Positions 7,957-15,585 of a stretch of DNA of 29,362 nt are shown in pieces; positions within the stretch are counted from its first letter, which is position 1, and each line of letters opens with the position of its first letter. Source of the stretch: a virus; IMG/VR virus record IMGVR_UViG_3300036806_000207, positions 1-29,362 of that record, one strand, 5' to 3'. The position numbers and the translations under genes were made by a program. The notes below the pieces were generated by a model that did no database searches, was not told where the DNA came from, and saw only the letters and a list, made by a program, of their open reading frames with translations.

Positions 7957-8874
7957 ATGGCAAAGAAAAAAGAGACCATCGGAGAAGCGGCGCCACATCT
8001 CGAGCGGATGGAGGCGACTCTGTCCGATGATGCGGACGACGAGAGCGGTACTGAGATCTCGGTCGACGACGACGACGAGGAAGACCCGATCGACGTTGCG
8101 CCACAGGATCGGGGACCTTCTCGTAGAGAGAAGCGCGCGAATCGGTTTCGGGAGGCCAAGGAAGAGGCGGAGCGCGCACAGCAGGCCCGTATCGACGCGG
8201 AGCGGAACGCGGCGGCAGCCACGGAGCGAGCCCGGTTGCTCGAGGGAGCCTTGCAGCATGCGAATCAGCAGCGGCAGCAGCAGGTGGTGCAGGAAGATCC
8301 GGAGATCGACAACGCGCTCCGTGAGCAGGACAACATCGCGGCGGAATTTCAGGCTCGTCAGCTCGATCGGCATCGGCCCATCACGACGGATGAGCACAAG
8401 GAATTCATCCGCCGAGCCCGAATCAACGAAGGGCGGCTTCAGGAAGCCAGGACGCGGAAAGTACTTCGCGAGTCCGGAATTCGCCCGCAACCGAACCAAA
8501 TTGAGCAGGCCATCATGGCGCGGCATTCCGACGTATTCGCGAACCCATCGGCGGCGAACTGGGCGCAAGCCAGGCGAAACCAGAAGCTCGCGGAGGGTCG
8601 TCCAGACACCATGGACACCCTCGATGAGTCGATGGAAGAGGCTCGCCGGCAGTTCAAGATCGGGCGCCAACGCGAAGAGTCGGAGCTACGGGACCGTCTC
8701 GGAGGAGCCCCGCGCGGCGGTGCCGTGCAGCGATCGGAAACTGGTCGCCGAACAGTGAAGATGACGAAAACGTTCAAGAAAATGGCGGACGCGAAGTTCC
8801 CGCACATCAAGAACGACATGGAGCGGTACAAGGCTTGGGCGAAAATGTACGCTGTGAGTGATGACGACACTTGA
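7957..8874 (+). CDS. Putative scaffolding protein
   Basis: A 305-residue protein starting with ATG at 7957, one base after the previous stop. It has an acidic first third (an aspartate/glutamate run near residues 22-48). A long predicted coiled coil rich in E, A, R and Q follows (about residues 55-115). Further charged helices come next, and the end is basic (around VKMTKTFKKMADAKF). This profile and the place between portal and capsid genes are typical of scaffolding proteins, which guide capsid assembly and leave before packaging. There is no protease signature. The call rests on composition and position rather than on a recognised motif. Confidence 0.65.
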   Translation: MAKKKETIGEAAPHLERMEATLSDDADDESGTEISVDDDDEEDPIDVAPQDRGPSRREKRANRFREAKEEAERAQQARIDAERNAAAATERARLLEGALQHANQQRQQQVVQEDPEIDNALREQDNIAAEFQARQLDRHRPITTDEHKEFIRRARINEGRLQEARTRKVLRESGIRPQPNQIEQAIMARHSDVFANPSAANWAQARRNQKLAEGRPDTMDTLDESMEEARRQFKIGRQREESELRDRLGGAPRGGAVQRSETGRRTVKMTKTFKKMADAKFPHIKNDMERYKAWAKMYAVSDDDT

Positions 8875-9022
8875 CCGGGTTTCGCTGGTGATGTAGCGTT
8901 GCTGTATCGGCGCCGAAGGCTGCCAGCCGGAGCGTCAGAGACGGTGGTTCGGACCTCGCGAACTCGCCTGATACGTCAGAGGAAGCCTCGTCGGGCTGCG
9001 GTAGACGGAAGGCAGACGTATC
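8875..9022 (+). promoter_or_regulatory. Structured leader before the capsid genes
   Basis: At 148 bases this is one of only two sizeable gaps in the window. No coding reading is evident. It holds several dyads: the palindrome TCGGCGCCGA (8907-8916), GGCT/AGCC (8918-8928), GTTCG/CGAAC (8947-8963) and the left arm of the long stem described separately. No convincing -35/-10 pair and no hairpin followed by a T-run is seen. The likely role is in mRNA processing or translation control of the head genes. Confidence 0.45.
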
Positions 9023-9028
9023 ATGGCG
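8965..9028 (+). promoter_or_regulatory. Long RNA stem enclosing a start codon
   Basis: Bases 8965-8977 (CGCCTGATACGTC) pair with 9015-9028 (GACGTATCATGGCG). This gives 13 Watson-Crick pairs with one bulged T at 9024. A further T8964-G9029 wobble is possible. The enclosed loop carries a smaller hairpin GAGG-AAG-CCTC (8979-8989) and the purine-rich GGAAGG (9008-9013) that would serve as ribosome-binding site. The ATG at 9023-9025 lies in the stem, so folding could hold back translation of the gene at 9023. A protein or RNase acting on this stem is possible; none is known. Confidence 0.5.
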
Positions 9029-9517
9029 GCAGCGAAGCCGAGAGTTCAGCGAACCCCGCGACGTAGAGACCCACAGCTCAGGCCGAACCAGTTCATCGAC
9101 TGGACTTGCCTGAAGAACAAGGATCCGGGACGGGTCTACGTGTGGGCGGCGAGCGACGACGATGCATTCGGCGTCGGCTACTACGCTTCTCGCGGCTATC
9201 AGACGGAAATTCAGCATGAGGAGCCGGAGACGGTTTCTCGTGTGCAGGGACGGAACAAGCCCGGCAGTCCGATCGAGACGATGGGGCACACGCTCATGTC
9301 GATCGATTACGACTCCTGGAAAGACGGCTACGACAATGGCGGCAACGGAGGTCTCGGTCAACGGATCGGAGACGTGTACGAGAACGCCATCGTGAAGAAC
9401 AAGGGGTTCAAGGATCCGCAGCGCGGCATCAACGGTCCGGTGTGGACTGAAAACGTGAACGACGAAGAAGACCTTCGCCGTTTGGGACTCGATCCGGAGG
9501 AAGAGGCAGATGCCTGA
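9023..9517 (+). CDS. Small structural protein candidate before the capsid gene, 164 aa
   Basis: Not recognised as a named family. It starts with ATG at 9023, within the long stem noted above, with GGAAGG nine bases upstream. The first 25 residues are basic and proline-rich (RVQRTPRRRDPQLRPNQ), then WTCLKNKDPGRVYVWAA. The core includes a GYDNGGNGG turn and the end is acidic (DLRRLGLDPEEEAD). The mix of a basic arm and a compact domain suits a head-associated protein that contacts DNA or the capsid floor. It overlaps the next gene by 8 bases. Confidence 0.55.
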   Translation: MAAAKPRVQRTPRRRDPQLRPNQFIDWTCLKNKDPGRVYVWAASDDDAFGVGYYASRGYQTEIQHEEPETVSRVQGRNKPGSPIETMGHTLMSIDYDSWKDGYDNGGNGGLGQRIGDVYENAIVKNKGFKDPQRGINGPVWTENVNDEEDLRRLGLDPEEEADA

Positions 9518-10160
9518 CAACACGCACAGATACGGCTTTCGATGGGTTCGCTCTCTGACGGGGGAACCGGAACCGGCGATTCATCGCGTTCGGCTCGCGT
9601 CTGGGTACGCGGCAGCAGTAGGCGCTACCGGAGTTGGACTCGAAGCGGGCGATCCAGTGTCGCTCCTGAGCACGGGCTACACTCAGCTCTGTATCGGCGC
9701 GGAGGGAAGCCCAGGAACCCCCACGTACATCGTAATGGGGTTTGGGCCGCTCTACAATTCGCAGCTGGGTCGAATGGATCCGAGCCCCAACTACCCGACC
9801 GGTGGCATCACGTACTCGACGAATCTCGAGCGCATGTCATATGTATACGTGGCTCCCGCATTCGGAAGCGTCTGGTCGATCGACGTGGACGACAACACTA
9901 CGGCGGCCACGGAGGCCGCATACCTCGCCTTCATCGGCCAGAACGCGGACCACATTCTCGTCGCGGACACGACGAACGCGAATCGCCCGAAGGCAGATCC
10001 GCAGCTCCACATCACGGGGCATGCGACGACGAATACGCTCCACTGGAGAATCATCGACTACTCGCAAAGTGTGGGTATGGACTTCAGCGGGAAGTTCGTC
10101 TCGCTCCATGTCGAGGTCAACATCACCGGTGAAGGTCCCTTCACTCCGCTGGGAACCTGA
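9510..10160 (+). CDS. Putative head decoration or structural protein, 216 aa
   Basis: A 216-residue, beta-rich protein placed directly before the capsid gene, where phages often keep decoration (cement) proteins. It starts with ATG at 9510, behind GGAGG...AGAGG, inside the end of the upstream gene. The sequence alternates strands and turns (VSLLSTGYTQLCIG, TYIVMGFGPLYNS, KFVSLHVEVNITGEG). A segment near the middle (AAYLAFIGQNADHILVAD) looks helical. There is no signal peptide or coiled coil. No definite family is recognised. The alternative is a capsid-associated neck protein. Confidence 0.5.
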   Translation: MPDNTHRYGFRWVRSLTGEPEPAIHRVRLASGYAAAVGATGVGLEAGDPVSLLSTGYTQLCIGAEGSPGTPTYIVMGFGPLYNSQLGRMDPSPNYPTGGITYSTNLERMSYVYVAPAFGSVWSIDVDDNTTAATEAAYLAFIGQNADHILVADTTNANRPKADPQLHITGHATTNTLHWRIIDYSQSVGMDFSGKFVSLHVEVNITGEGPFTPLGT

Positions 10161-10169
10161 GGAGAGAAT

Positions 10170-11081
10170 ATGTCTGCAACGGTTTTCACGGGTACAGTGG
10201 CACACGCTCTCAAGAAGACCCTTCAGAGCATCGTCACGGATTCGACGGACGGCATCGAAGCGAAGACCATCATGCCGAAGTGGTACACCGAGCAGAATAT
10301 GCCGGACAACTGGATGGATGATCTTGAGGTCGCCGGCACTCCTCTGCTCGCGGAGAAGACGGACGGGGCTCAAATCCAGGCCCTCACCATCAAGGAAGGG
10401 TACCTATACCGGTACATTGCCCGAACGTTCGCCGGCAAGGTGATCGTGACCGAGGAGGCAATGGAAGACCAGAAGTATCCGCAGGTCATCGATGCCGCGG
10501 TTCGGCTGAAGCGGTCTTTTTGGAAGACGGTGGACGTCGATTCGACACTGCCGCTCATCCGGGCGACGAATTCGGCTTACGTGTACGGCGACGGGCAGAC
10601 GCTAGCTTCGGCTACTCATCCGTTGGCACAGGGGGGTTCGTTCTCGAACCAACTTGCGACGGCGCTTAGCCCGTCCAGGTCGGCTGTCATCATTGCGACG
10701 ACTCAGGTGATGCAGTACCCGTCTCAGGACGGCATCGTGGAAGGGTACACGCCGAAGTGCATCGTTCACCCGGTGGCCCAATGGGCGACCTGGAAGGCGA
10801 TTATCGGGAGCGAAAAGGCTCCGGAGCCGGGACAGTTCAACCAGATCAACGTGGCGTACTCGATGGGTCTCGACCTGGTGCCCAACAAGTACTGGAACAA
10901 CACCGTATCGAACTGGATCATGCTCACGGACGCGGAGGATGGCTTCAAGTTCCTGTGGCGCCGACGGATCCGAAACCGGACCTGGGTGGACAACGATCAG
11001 GATCTCATGAAGTACGGCGTTTCGGGTCGCTGGACCCGTGGCAACTCGAATCCTCGTTCCCTGCTCTTCTCGAACTCCTGA
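10170..11081 (+). CDS. Major capsid protein (HK97-like, Mu-type) candidate
   Basis: A 303-residue protein with a strong ribosome-binding site (GAGGAGAG at 10160-10167). Length, place after scaffold and decoration genes, and sequence style fit an HK97-fold capsid subunit. There is an early helix with IVTDSTDGIEAKTIMPKWY, then GYLYRYIARTFAGKVIVTEEA, where an E-loop or spine helix would be. The long spine region has VIDAAVRLKRSFWKTVDVDS. The ending DLMKYGVSGRWTRGNSNPRSLL resembles the closing strands of Mu-type capsid proteins. No N-terminal delta domain is obvious, in keeping with a separate scaffold. The assignment is by position and look; no search was possible. Confidence 0.75.
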   Translation: MSATVFTGTVAHALKKTLQSIVTDSTDGIEAKTIMPKWYTEQNMPDNWMDDLEVAGTPLLAEKTDGAQIQALTIKEGYLYRYIARTFAGKVIVTEEAMEDQKYPQVIDAAVRLKRSFWKTVDVDSTLPLIRATNSAYVYGDGQTLASATHPLAQGGSFSNQLATALSPSRSAVIIATTQVMQYPSQDGIVEGYTPKCIVHPVAQWATWKAIIGSEKAPEPGQFNQINVAYSMGLDLVPNKYWNNTVSNWIMLTDAEDGFKFLWRRRIRNRTWVDNDQDLMKYGVSGRWTRGNSNPRSLLFSNS

Positions 11082-11088
11082 GGACGAC

Positions 11089-12060
11089 ATGCCGGCAAAT
11101 CTACCCATCTTCGACCCGTATCCCTGGATCGGTACCGAGGGCGGCGCGTTCGCCGTTCCTATGGGACTCGGGATTCCGCCGAGCGCCCGCGTGACTTACG
11201 TGTGTAGTCTCGGGGTGCAGTCGGGAGATCCGGACCAAATCGGCGTCGGAGGCGTGATTCTGCCGACTTTGGCGGCTGGTCTCGCCGAGTGCAGAGCGGG
11301 GCGCGGCGACTACGTGGTGGTCCTTCCGGGGCATGCCGAGAACGTGGTTGACGGCCACATGCTTGACAACCTCGTGGCGGGCACCAATGTGGTGGGCTAT
11401 CCCACGCCGAATCAGAGTCTATCACCGGCGTTTTCATGGACGGCGACGGGATCGAACTGGGCGGTAGCGGCAGCGAACTGTACGTTCACTGGGCTTCGGT
11501 TGCTCTGTGACGGAGCAAACGGGATCACTTCGGCGATTACGGTCACCGCAGCGGGTGCCGTCTTCTCGGGAAACTACATTTCCTTGGCAAAAGGCGCAGC
11601 GCTGAAGTCTGCCATCGGAATTACGGTAGGAGCCGGAGCGGACGATTTCAACTTCATCGGCAACGAGGTGACCGGTACGGAGACGCACAACGTCACGGAC
11701 GGTATCAAGGTGACCGCTGCGGTGGTTCGTACTCGAATCTTGTTCAACGAGATGATTGCGAGCGCGACGGCTGCTAACGGACTCGTTCACGTGACTGGGG
11801 CGGCTCTTCGGATGCTTATCCGAGGAAACCGCATCTACAACACTCACACGGCTTCCTCGGCAGGGATCGCGTTTGACAACGTGGCCTCTGACGGCGTCTG
11901 CGATGGAAACTTGGTCGCAGTGATCAACACGGGAACCATCACGTCCGGTACAACGGGTATCGTCATCGGTGGATCGGCGGTACTCGTCAAGTTCTTCAAC
12001 AACCAGATCGTGAACGACAAGGCGACGAGCGGCATCCTCATGCCGACCGCGGACACCTGA
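11089..12060 (+). CDS. Right-handed beta-helix virion protein (first copy)
   Basis: A 323-residue protein. The ATG at 11089 lies behind GAGGAC and 7 bases after the capsid stop; the longer upstream reading overlaps the capsid gene. Repeats of VT/IS/AG strands with asparagine and glycine turns (for example FNFIGNEVTGTETHNVTDGIKV and MLIRGNRIYN) indicate a parallel beta-helix like pectate-lyase folds. The N-terminal GDYVVVLPGHAENV closely parallels GDFIVLLDGHTETL in the gene at 13148, so the two are probably paralogues. Such proteins occur as head fibres or appendages and in glycan recognition. No catalytic residues can be assigned. Confidence 0.6.
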   Translation: MPANLPIFDPYPWIGTEGGAFAVPMGLGIPPSARVTYVCSLGVQSGDPDQIGVGGVILPTLAAGLAECRAGRGDYVVVLPGHAENVVDGHMLDNLVAGTNVVGYPTPNQSLSPAFSWTATGSNWAVAAANCTFTGLRLLCDGANGITSAITVTAAGAVFSGNYISLAKGAALKSAIGITVGAGADDFNFIGNEVTGTETHNVTDGIKVTAAVVRTRILFNEMIASATAANGLVHVTGAALRMLIRGNRIYNTHTASSAGIAFDNVASDGVCDGNLVAVINTGTITSGTTGIVIGGSAVLVKFFNNQIVNDKATSGILMPTADT

Positions 12061-12066
12061 TAGCTC

Positions 12067-12093
12067 GCCCGGGGCTCCCCGCGGCTTCCGGGC
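12067..12093 (+). promoter_or_regulatory. GC-rich hairpin between the beta-helix and zinc-ribbon genes
   Basis: GCCCGG (12067-12072) and CCGGGC (12088-12093) form a 6-base-pair stem with a 15-base loop that can fold further. No T-run follows, so it is not a standard terminator. A ribosome-binding site AAGGA (12095-12099) lies directly downstream. The hairpin may protect the 3' end of the capsid messages or tune translation of the next gene. Confidence 0.35.
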
Positions 12094-12105
12094 CAAGGAT
12101 ACCCC

Positions 12106-12402
12106 ATGCGAACCATCCACAGACATCGGCCGGCAAGTTCCCCGAAGGGCGACTTCAGGGTCATCTGTGACTACTGCGGAGTTGAGTGGCTCCGTTCGCG
12201 CATGGTGCGGGACCGAGCGGGATATCTGGCATGTCCGGATGACCAGGCGGGGCTTGACGTAGTCACGTTGGCAGAGGAGAACGCGGCTGGCGCCTCGCAG
12301 CCGTTGGCGCCGCTCGGCACGCGCGATGGCGGCACTGTGGATTCGCTCGGCGATCCGGATCCGAATAACCCTAACCCGCCGCCGGTGTTCTACCCGCTAT
12401 GA
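12106..12402 (+). CDS. Small zinc-ribbon-like protein, 98 aa
   Basis: The protein has CDYCGVEW (cysteines 22 and 25) and then GYLACPDD (cysteine 43) after a gap of basic residues. This matches a common small phage protein with CxxC and CPxC halves that form a zinc ribbon, except that the fourth metal ligand position shows aspartate instead of cysteine. Asp or a nearby residue may take its place. The last third is low in structure and rich in proline and asparagine (DPDPNNPNPPPVF). It sits in the head-tail completion block and overlaps the next start (ATGA). Its role is unknown; a DNA- or protein-contact scaffold is likely. Confidence 0.6.
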   Translation: MRTIHRHRPASSPKGDFRVICDYCGVEWLRSRMVRDRAGYLACPDDQAGLDVVTLAEENAAGASQPLAPLGTRDGGTVDSLGDPDPNNPNPPPVFYPL

Positions 12403-13151
12403 CGCTCGCCGTCGCCAGAGGCACGGAGCTGACTATCTCGACGGTGGTCCGGCGCAGCTACCAGCTTGCGGGGCTGATGAACGCCGGACAGGGAACGAGT
12501 GATCCAACGTGGCTGGACAAGCTGGCGCTTGGGCAAGACCTGCTCCAGTCGATGCTCTTCTCCCTTCAGGCGGAGGGAGTGTTTGCTAGGCAGGTGGTTT
12601 TCTACTACCTGCCGCTCACAGCACCGACGACGCCAACCGAGGGGACGTACATCTACCCGCTGCCAGCCACGGTATTCGACGTTCTGGACGTCGCGATGTA
12701 CATCGACGCGAGCCAGACAGACGTCACCCAGGCTTCTGGGGAAACTCCGGTGCTTCAGAAAGACCGGGACACCTGGCAGCGGATGAGCAATAAGAACGCT
12801 CAGGCTCGGCCGATCATCTACTACGTAGACCGGACGACGTTTCCGATCCAGGTCTACGTGTGGCCAACGCCGAACGAGGCCGGGCACATTCGGTTTCAGA
12901 CGGTACAGTTGCCGGCGGACTCGGAAAACGGTAACGCTACGCTTGACCTCGAGCGCTACTGGCTGGACTTCGTCCTGTGGGAGCTCGCGAAACGGCTGGC
13001 CATCGCGAACTCGCTTCCGTCTGACAAGATTGCGCTTTTCGGAGCCGAATCGGCGAGGTCCAAGCAGTTGGCGAAGGCTTACTCACACCAGCATACCACC
13101 AACCAGATGCACGTGACGCAGGGGCCCTGGGGAAATCGGAGGTTTCGGTGA
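12399..13151 (+). CDS. P22 gp4-like head-tail adaptor
   Basis: A 250-residue protein with the pattern of podovirus tail-accessory/adaptor proteins that bind the portal from below after packaging. An N-terminal helical stretch (VVRRSYQLAGLMNAG, then LDKLALGQDLLQSMLFSLQAEG) precedes a strand-rich centre (YLPL, TYIYPLPATVFDVLDVAMY). The centre includes WQRMSNKNAQARPIIYYVDR and PIQVYVWPTPNEAGHIRFQ. The C-terminal part is helical with FVLWELAKRLAIANSLP. These landmarks (polar-WPxP-strand, then a final ELAxRLA helix) are typical of gp4-type adaptors. The start is an ATGA overlap with the gene before. The gp10-like protein at 15585 is its expected partner. Confidence 0.75.
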   Translation: MTLAVARGTELTISTVVRRSYQLAGLMNAGQGTSDPTWLDKLALGQDLLQSMLFSLQAEGVFARQVVFYYLPLTAPTTPTEGTYIYPLPATVFDVLDVAMYIDASQTDVTQASGETPVLQKDRDTWQRMSNKNAQARPIIYYVDRTTFPIQVYVWPTPNEAGHIRFQTVQLPADSENGNATLDLERYWLDFVLWELAKRLAIANSLPSDKIALFGAESARSKQLAKAYSHQHTTNQMHVTQGPWGNRRFR

Positions 13152-13960
13152 CCGTCAACATTCTACCGAACGGCATCGGGGAAAAGCTCGGGGACATCAT
13201 CGTCACTGGAGCGCCGCTCTATACTTCATCGGCCATCTGGTACGTGAACTCGGCCATCGGCAACGACTCGAACCCAGGGAAGACGAAGTCGCTGCCGTTT
13301 GCGACGATCGGAGCCGCCTACACCGCATCGAGTGCCGGGGACTTTATCGTCTTGCTCGATGGGCACACGGAGACCCTGACCACGGCGCTCGCGATTGCCA
13401 AGGCTGGTCTGAAAATCGTGGCCTCCGGTCAGTCGGCAGGAAAACCCACGTGCAAGCTCAATGTGAACGGAAGTTCGAACGAGGAGCTGTTCGCAATCAC
13501 TGCGGCCGGTGTGCAACTCAGAAACATCTGGTTTGCCCCGTCTGGGCAGAACCAGGGTTCCCTGAGCCGCATCGTCGTGACCGGAGCATCTTTCAGGTGC
13601 ATCGGATGCTATTTCGAACAGCAGAGCGGTGTCGATTTGGCACTCTTCGCGCTTGAGTTGAGCACGGGAGCCTCAAACGCTCGGATCGAGAAGACGACTT
13701 TCGTTTCCACACTAACGACTAGCCTGTTGCCGCAAGGAGGTCTGAACCTGTCGGCGTCCGGGCTCACGGACGTCGACGTCATCGGGTGCACCTTCTCTGG
13801 GCGTTACGGGACAGCGGCAATGCTCGTTCAGAGCCCGGTGACTCGGTTGAATGTCGAGAGCCCCACGCTACTACTCGGGGCCGAACTGATTCTGGACGCC
13901 CCAAATCCCGGGTATGTCATCATGCCGTCGGCCACCCAGGACGGGCTGGTGACCTGGTGA
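13148..13960 (+). CDS. Right-handed beta-helix virion protein (second copy)
   Basis: A 270-residue protein starting with GTG at 13148, overlapping the previous stop (GTGA). The N-terminus reads WYVNSAIGNDSNPGKTKSLP followed by PFATIGAAYTA, a start typical of phage beta-helix proteins. GDFIVLLDGHTETL then matches the first copy at 11089. Later rungs include AITAAGVQLRNIWFAP, SFRCIGCYFEQ and VDVIGCTFSG. It is shorter than the first copy. Cysteine pairs in RCIGCYF are notable. It probably sits on the head-tail region as an appendage; a catalytic role is not supported by any visible active site. Confidence 0.6.
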   Translation: MTVNILPNGIGEKLGDIIVTGAPLYTSSAIWYVNSAIGNDSNPGKTKSLPFATIGAAYTASSAGDFIVLLDGHTETLTTALAIAKAGLKIVASGQSAGKPTCKLNVNGSSNEELFAITAAGVQLRNIWFAPSGQNQGSLSRIVVTGASFRCIGCYFEQQSGVDLALFALELSTGASNARIEKTTFVSTLTTSLLPQGGLNLSASGLTDVDVIGCTFSGRYGTAAMLVQSPVTRLNVESPTLLLGAELILDAPNPGYVIMPSATQDGLVTW

Positions 13961-15585
13961 GAAGTGTAGCGGCTCTACTCTCTGGCATCGCGGGAGCCGG
14001 TCTCGGCGTTGCGGAGCTGTTCAAGCGCGGAACTGGTACCGACGCGAACATTTTCGCGGACTACCAGGGCAAGATTTCCATCGCGAACCCAGTGAACCTC
14101 GACGCGAACGGCGGCGCGACCGTCTATGTGAACGAAGAAGTCGACGTTCTCGTGAAGGGAGCGAATGGAACTTCAGTCCGCGAGTGGACCGAGATGGGAT
14201 CGGCGAACAACGTCGAGTACATCGGCCATAGCTTTACAGGTACTTCGTACGACGATGGCAGCAAAGGGACCGGGCAGCCGACAACTCTTCAGCAAATTCT
14301 GGACTTGTGGCTCGGAAGCGCCGGAGAGCCTGACTTCAACGTTCTCTTCGGTGGTGTGTCGACAACGATTCAGGGCGCCCTTGCTGGCTTCAGCGGCATT
14401 TTCTTCAACGTAAAAAATCCGGCGTATGGCGCGAAGGGTGACGGATTAACCGACGACACAACGGCCATCACGGCAGCCATGGCAGCGGCATCGGTTGTGC
14501 AGGGAATGGTATTTTTCCCGCCTGGCACGTACCGCGTAGTGAGCACGCTTTCTGTGCCGGCGAACGTGTCCATGGCCTGCACGGCTGGCGCGACACTGAC
14601 GATCGACCACGCGACCCAGGAGCTCCTGAAATTCGATATCGACACGACCGGGGCGCCTCAGCTTGTCTACGGATTCACGCTGACCGCGAGCCAGTCGAAC
14701 TCGGGTGATGTGGTTTTCGTGACGTCACAGGCGCAGGTCATCTTGGTAAACTGCGTCATCGGCAGCGCGAATGCTCACGGCTTCGGGCTGCATATGGACG
14801 CTAGCGGTACAAGCACCGTGTGGGCGAGCAAGTGCACGTTCAATTCAACGGGGGCGCTGCAAGCGATTTCGCAGGCGGACTCTACTGGCAAGCGCCTCTT
14901 CGTGGACGGGTGTTTCTTCAGTCAGTCGATCACTGGGATTGCCTCGAGCTTCATCAACGCGAACAACGCGGTCATCACGAACTCGGACTTCGTGACCGCC
15001 AGCGGGTCGCTCGGCCAGTTCGTTGGCTTCGGCAGCGTTTCGAACTCAAACTGCTCCATGTCGATTACCGGATGCAGGTTCGAGAATCAGGGCGGAGGAA
15101 CTCCGATCGGGTTCTTCCTGACCGTGAGAAGTGATACAGAAGGTTTTGCGGAGAGCGGAAACACATTCGTAAACGTGTCGGTTCTGTACGGGTTTTCGGT
15201 CGTCAGCCTGCCTACGACCCGGATCCCGTTCCAGCTCGGAAGCCGTATCGGAAACATGTTCAATGTGACCGACGACTCGGCCGCGACTCCGGAGTACGAC
15301 GGTATCTCCCACGATGTGGTGTGCATCAAGAGAACCACGAACGGCAATCAGACGTTCAAGGTGGGCATTCCTCCGTGGGAAGGTCTACGTCTGCTTGTCA
15401 TACTGTGGAACAAGAGCGGGGGAGCGAGTGGGACGCTGACGTACGGCAACAAGTTTCGCTCGAGCGGTAACACGATCAACATTGCCTCGGACGACACGTA
15501 CGCGACGATTCTTCTGGTTTCGAAGGCGAACAACTCGGGCACTCTTCAGTGGGCGCTGACGGCCGCGGTTGACAACGGTGTCTGA
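13957..15585 (+). CDS. Tailspike with pectate-lyase-type beta-helix
   Basis: A 542-residue protein starting with GTG at 13957 (GTGA overlap); the longer upstream reading is a shadow of the previous gene. Residues 1-80 form a virion-attachment-type domain (LFKRGTGTDANIFADYQG, then VYVNEEVDVLVKG). From residue about 150 the pectate-lyase-3 opening appears: NPAYGAKGDGLTDDTTAI then GMVFFPPGTY. After that come repeated strands to about 420 (for example VWASKCTFNS and CRFENQGGG) and a closing jelly-roll-like domain. This is the usual build of podovirus tailspikes, which bind and often cut surface polysaccharide. The exact sugar and active-site residues cannot be read. Confidence 0.75.
   Translation: MRSVAALLSGIAGAGLGVAELFKRGTGTDANIFADYQGKISIANPVNLDANGGATVYVNEEVDVLVKGANGTSVREWTEMGSANNVEYIGHSFTGTSYDDGSKGTGQPTTLQQILDLWLGSAGEPDFNVLFGGVSTTIQGALAGFSGIFFNVKNPAYGAKGDGLTDDTTAITAAMAAASVVQGMVFFPPGTYRVVSTLSVPANVSMACTAGATLTIDHATQELLKFDIDTTGAPQLVYGFTLTASQSNSGDVVFVTSQAQVILVNCVIGSANAHGFGLHMDASGTSTVWASKCTFNSTGALQAISQADSTGKRLFVDGCFFSQSITGIASSFINANNAVITNSDFVTASGSLGQFVGFGSVSNSNCSMSITGCRFENQGGGTPIGFFLTVRSDTEGFAESGNTFVNVSVLYGFSVVSLPTTRIPFQLGSRIGNMFNVTDDSAATPEYDGISHDVVCIKRTTNGNQTFKVGIPPWEGLRLLVILWNKSGGASGTLTYGNKFRSSGNTINIASDDTYATILLVSKANNSGTLQWALTAAVDNGV

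Noticed and set aside
13786-13956. Longer start for the tailspike gene
   Set aside because: The extra part is antiparallel in style to the beta-helix gene it overlaps; the GTG at 13957 is in a GTGA overlap as elsewhere.
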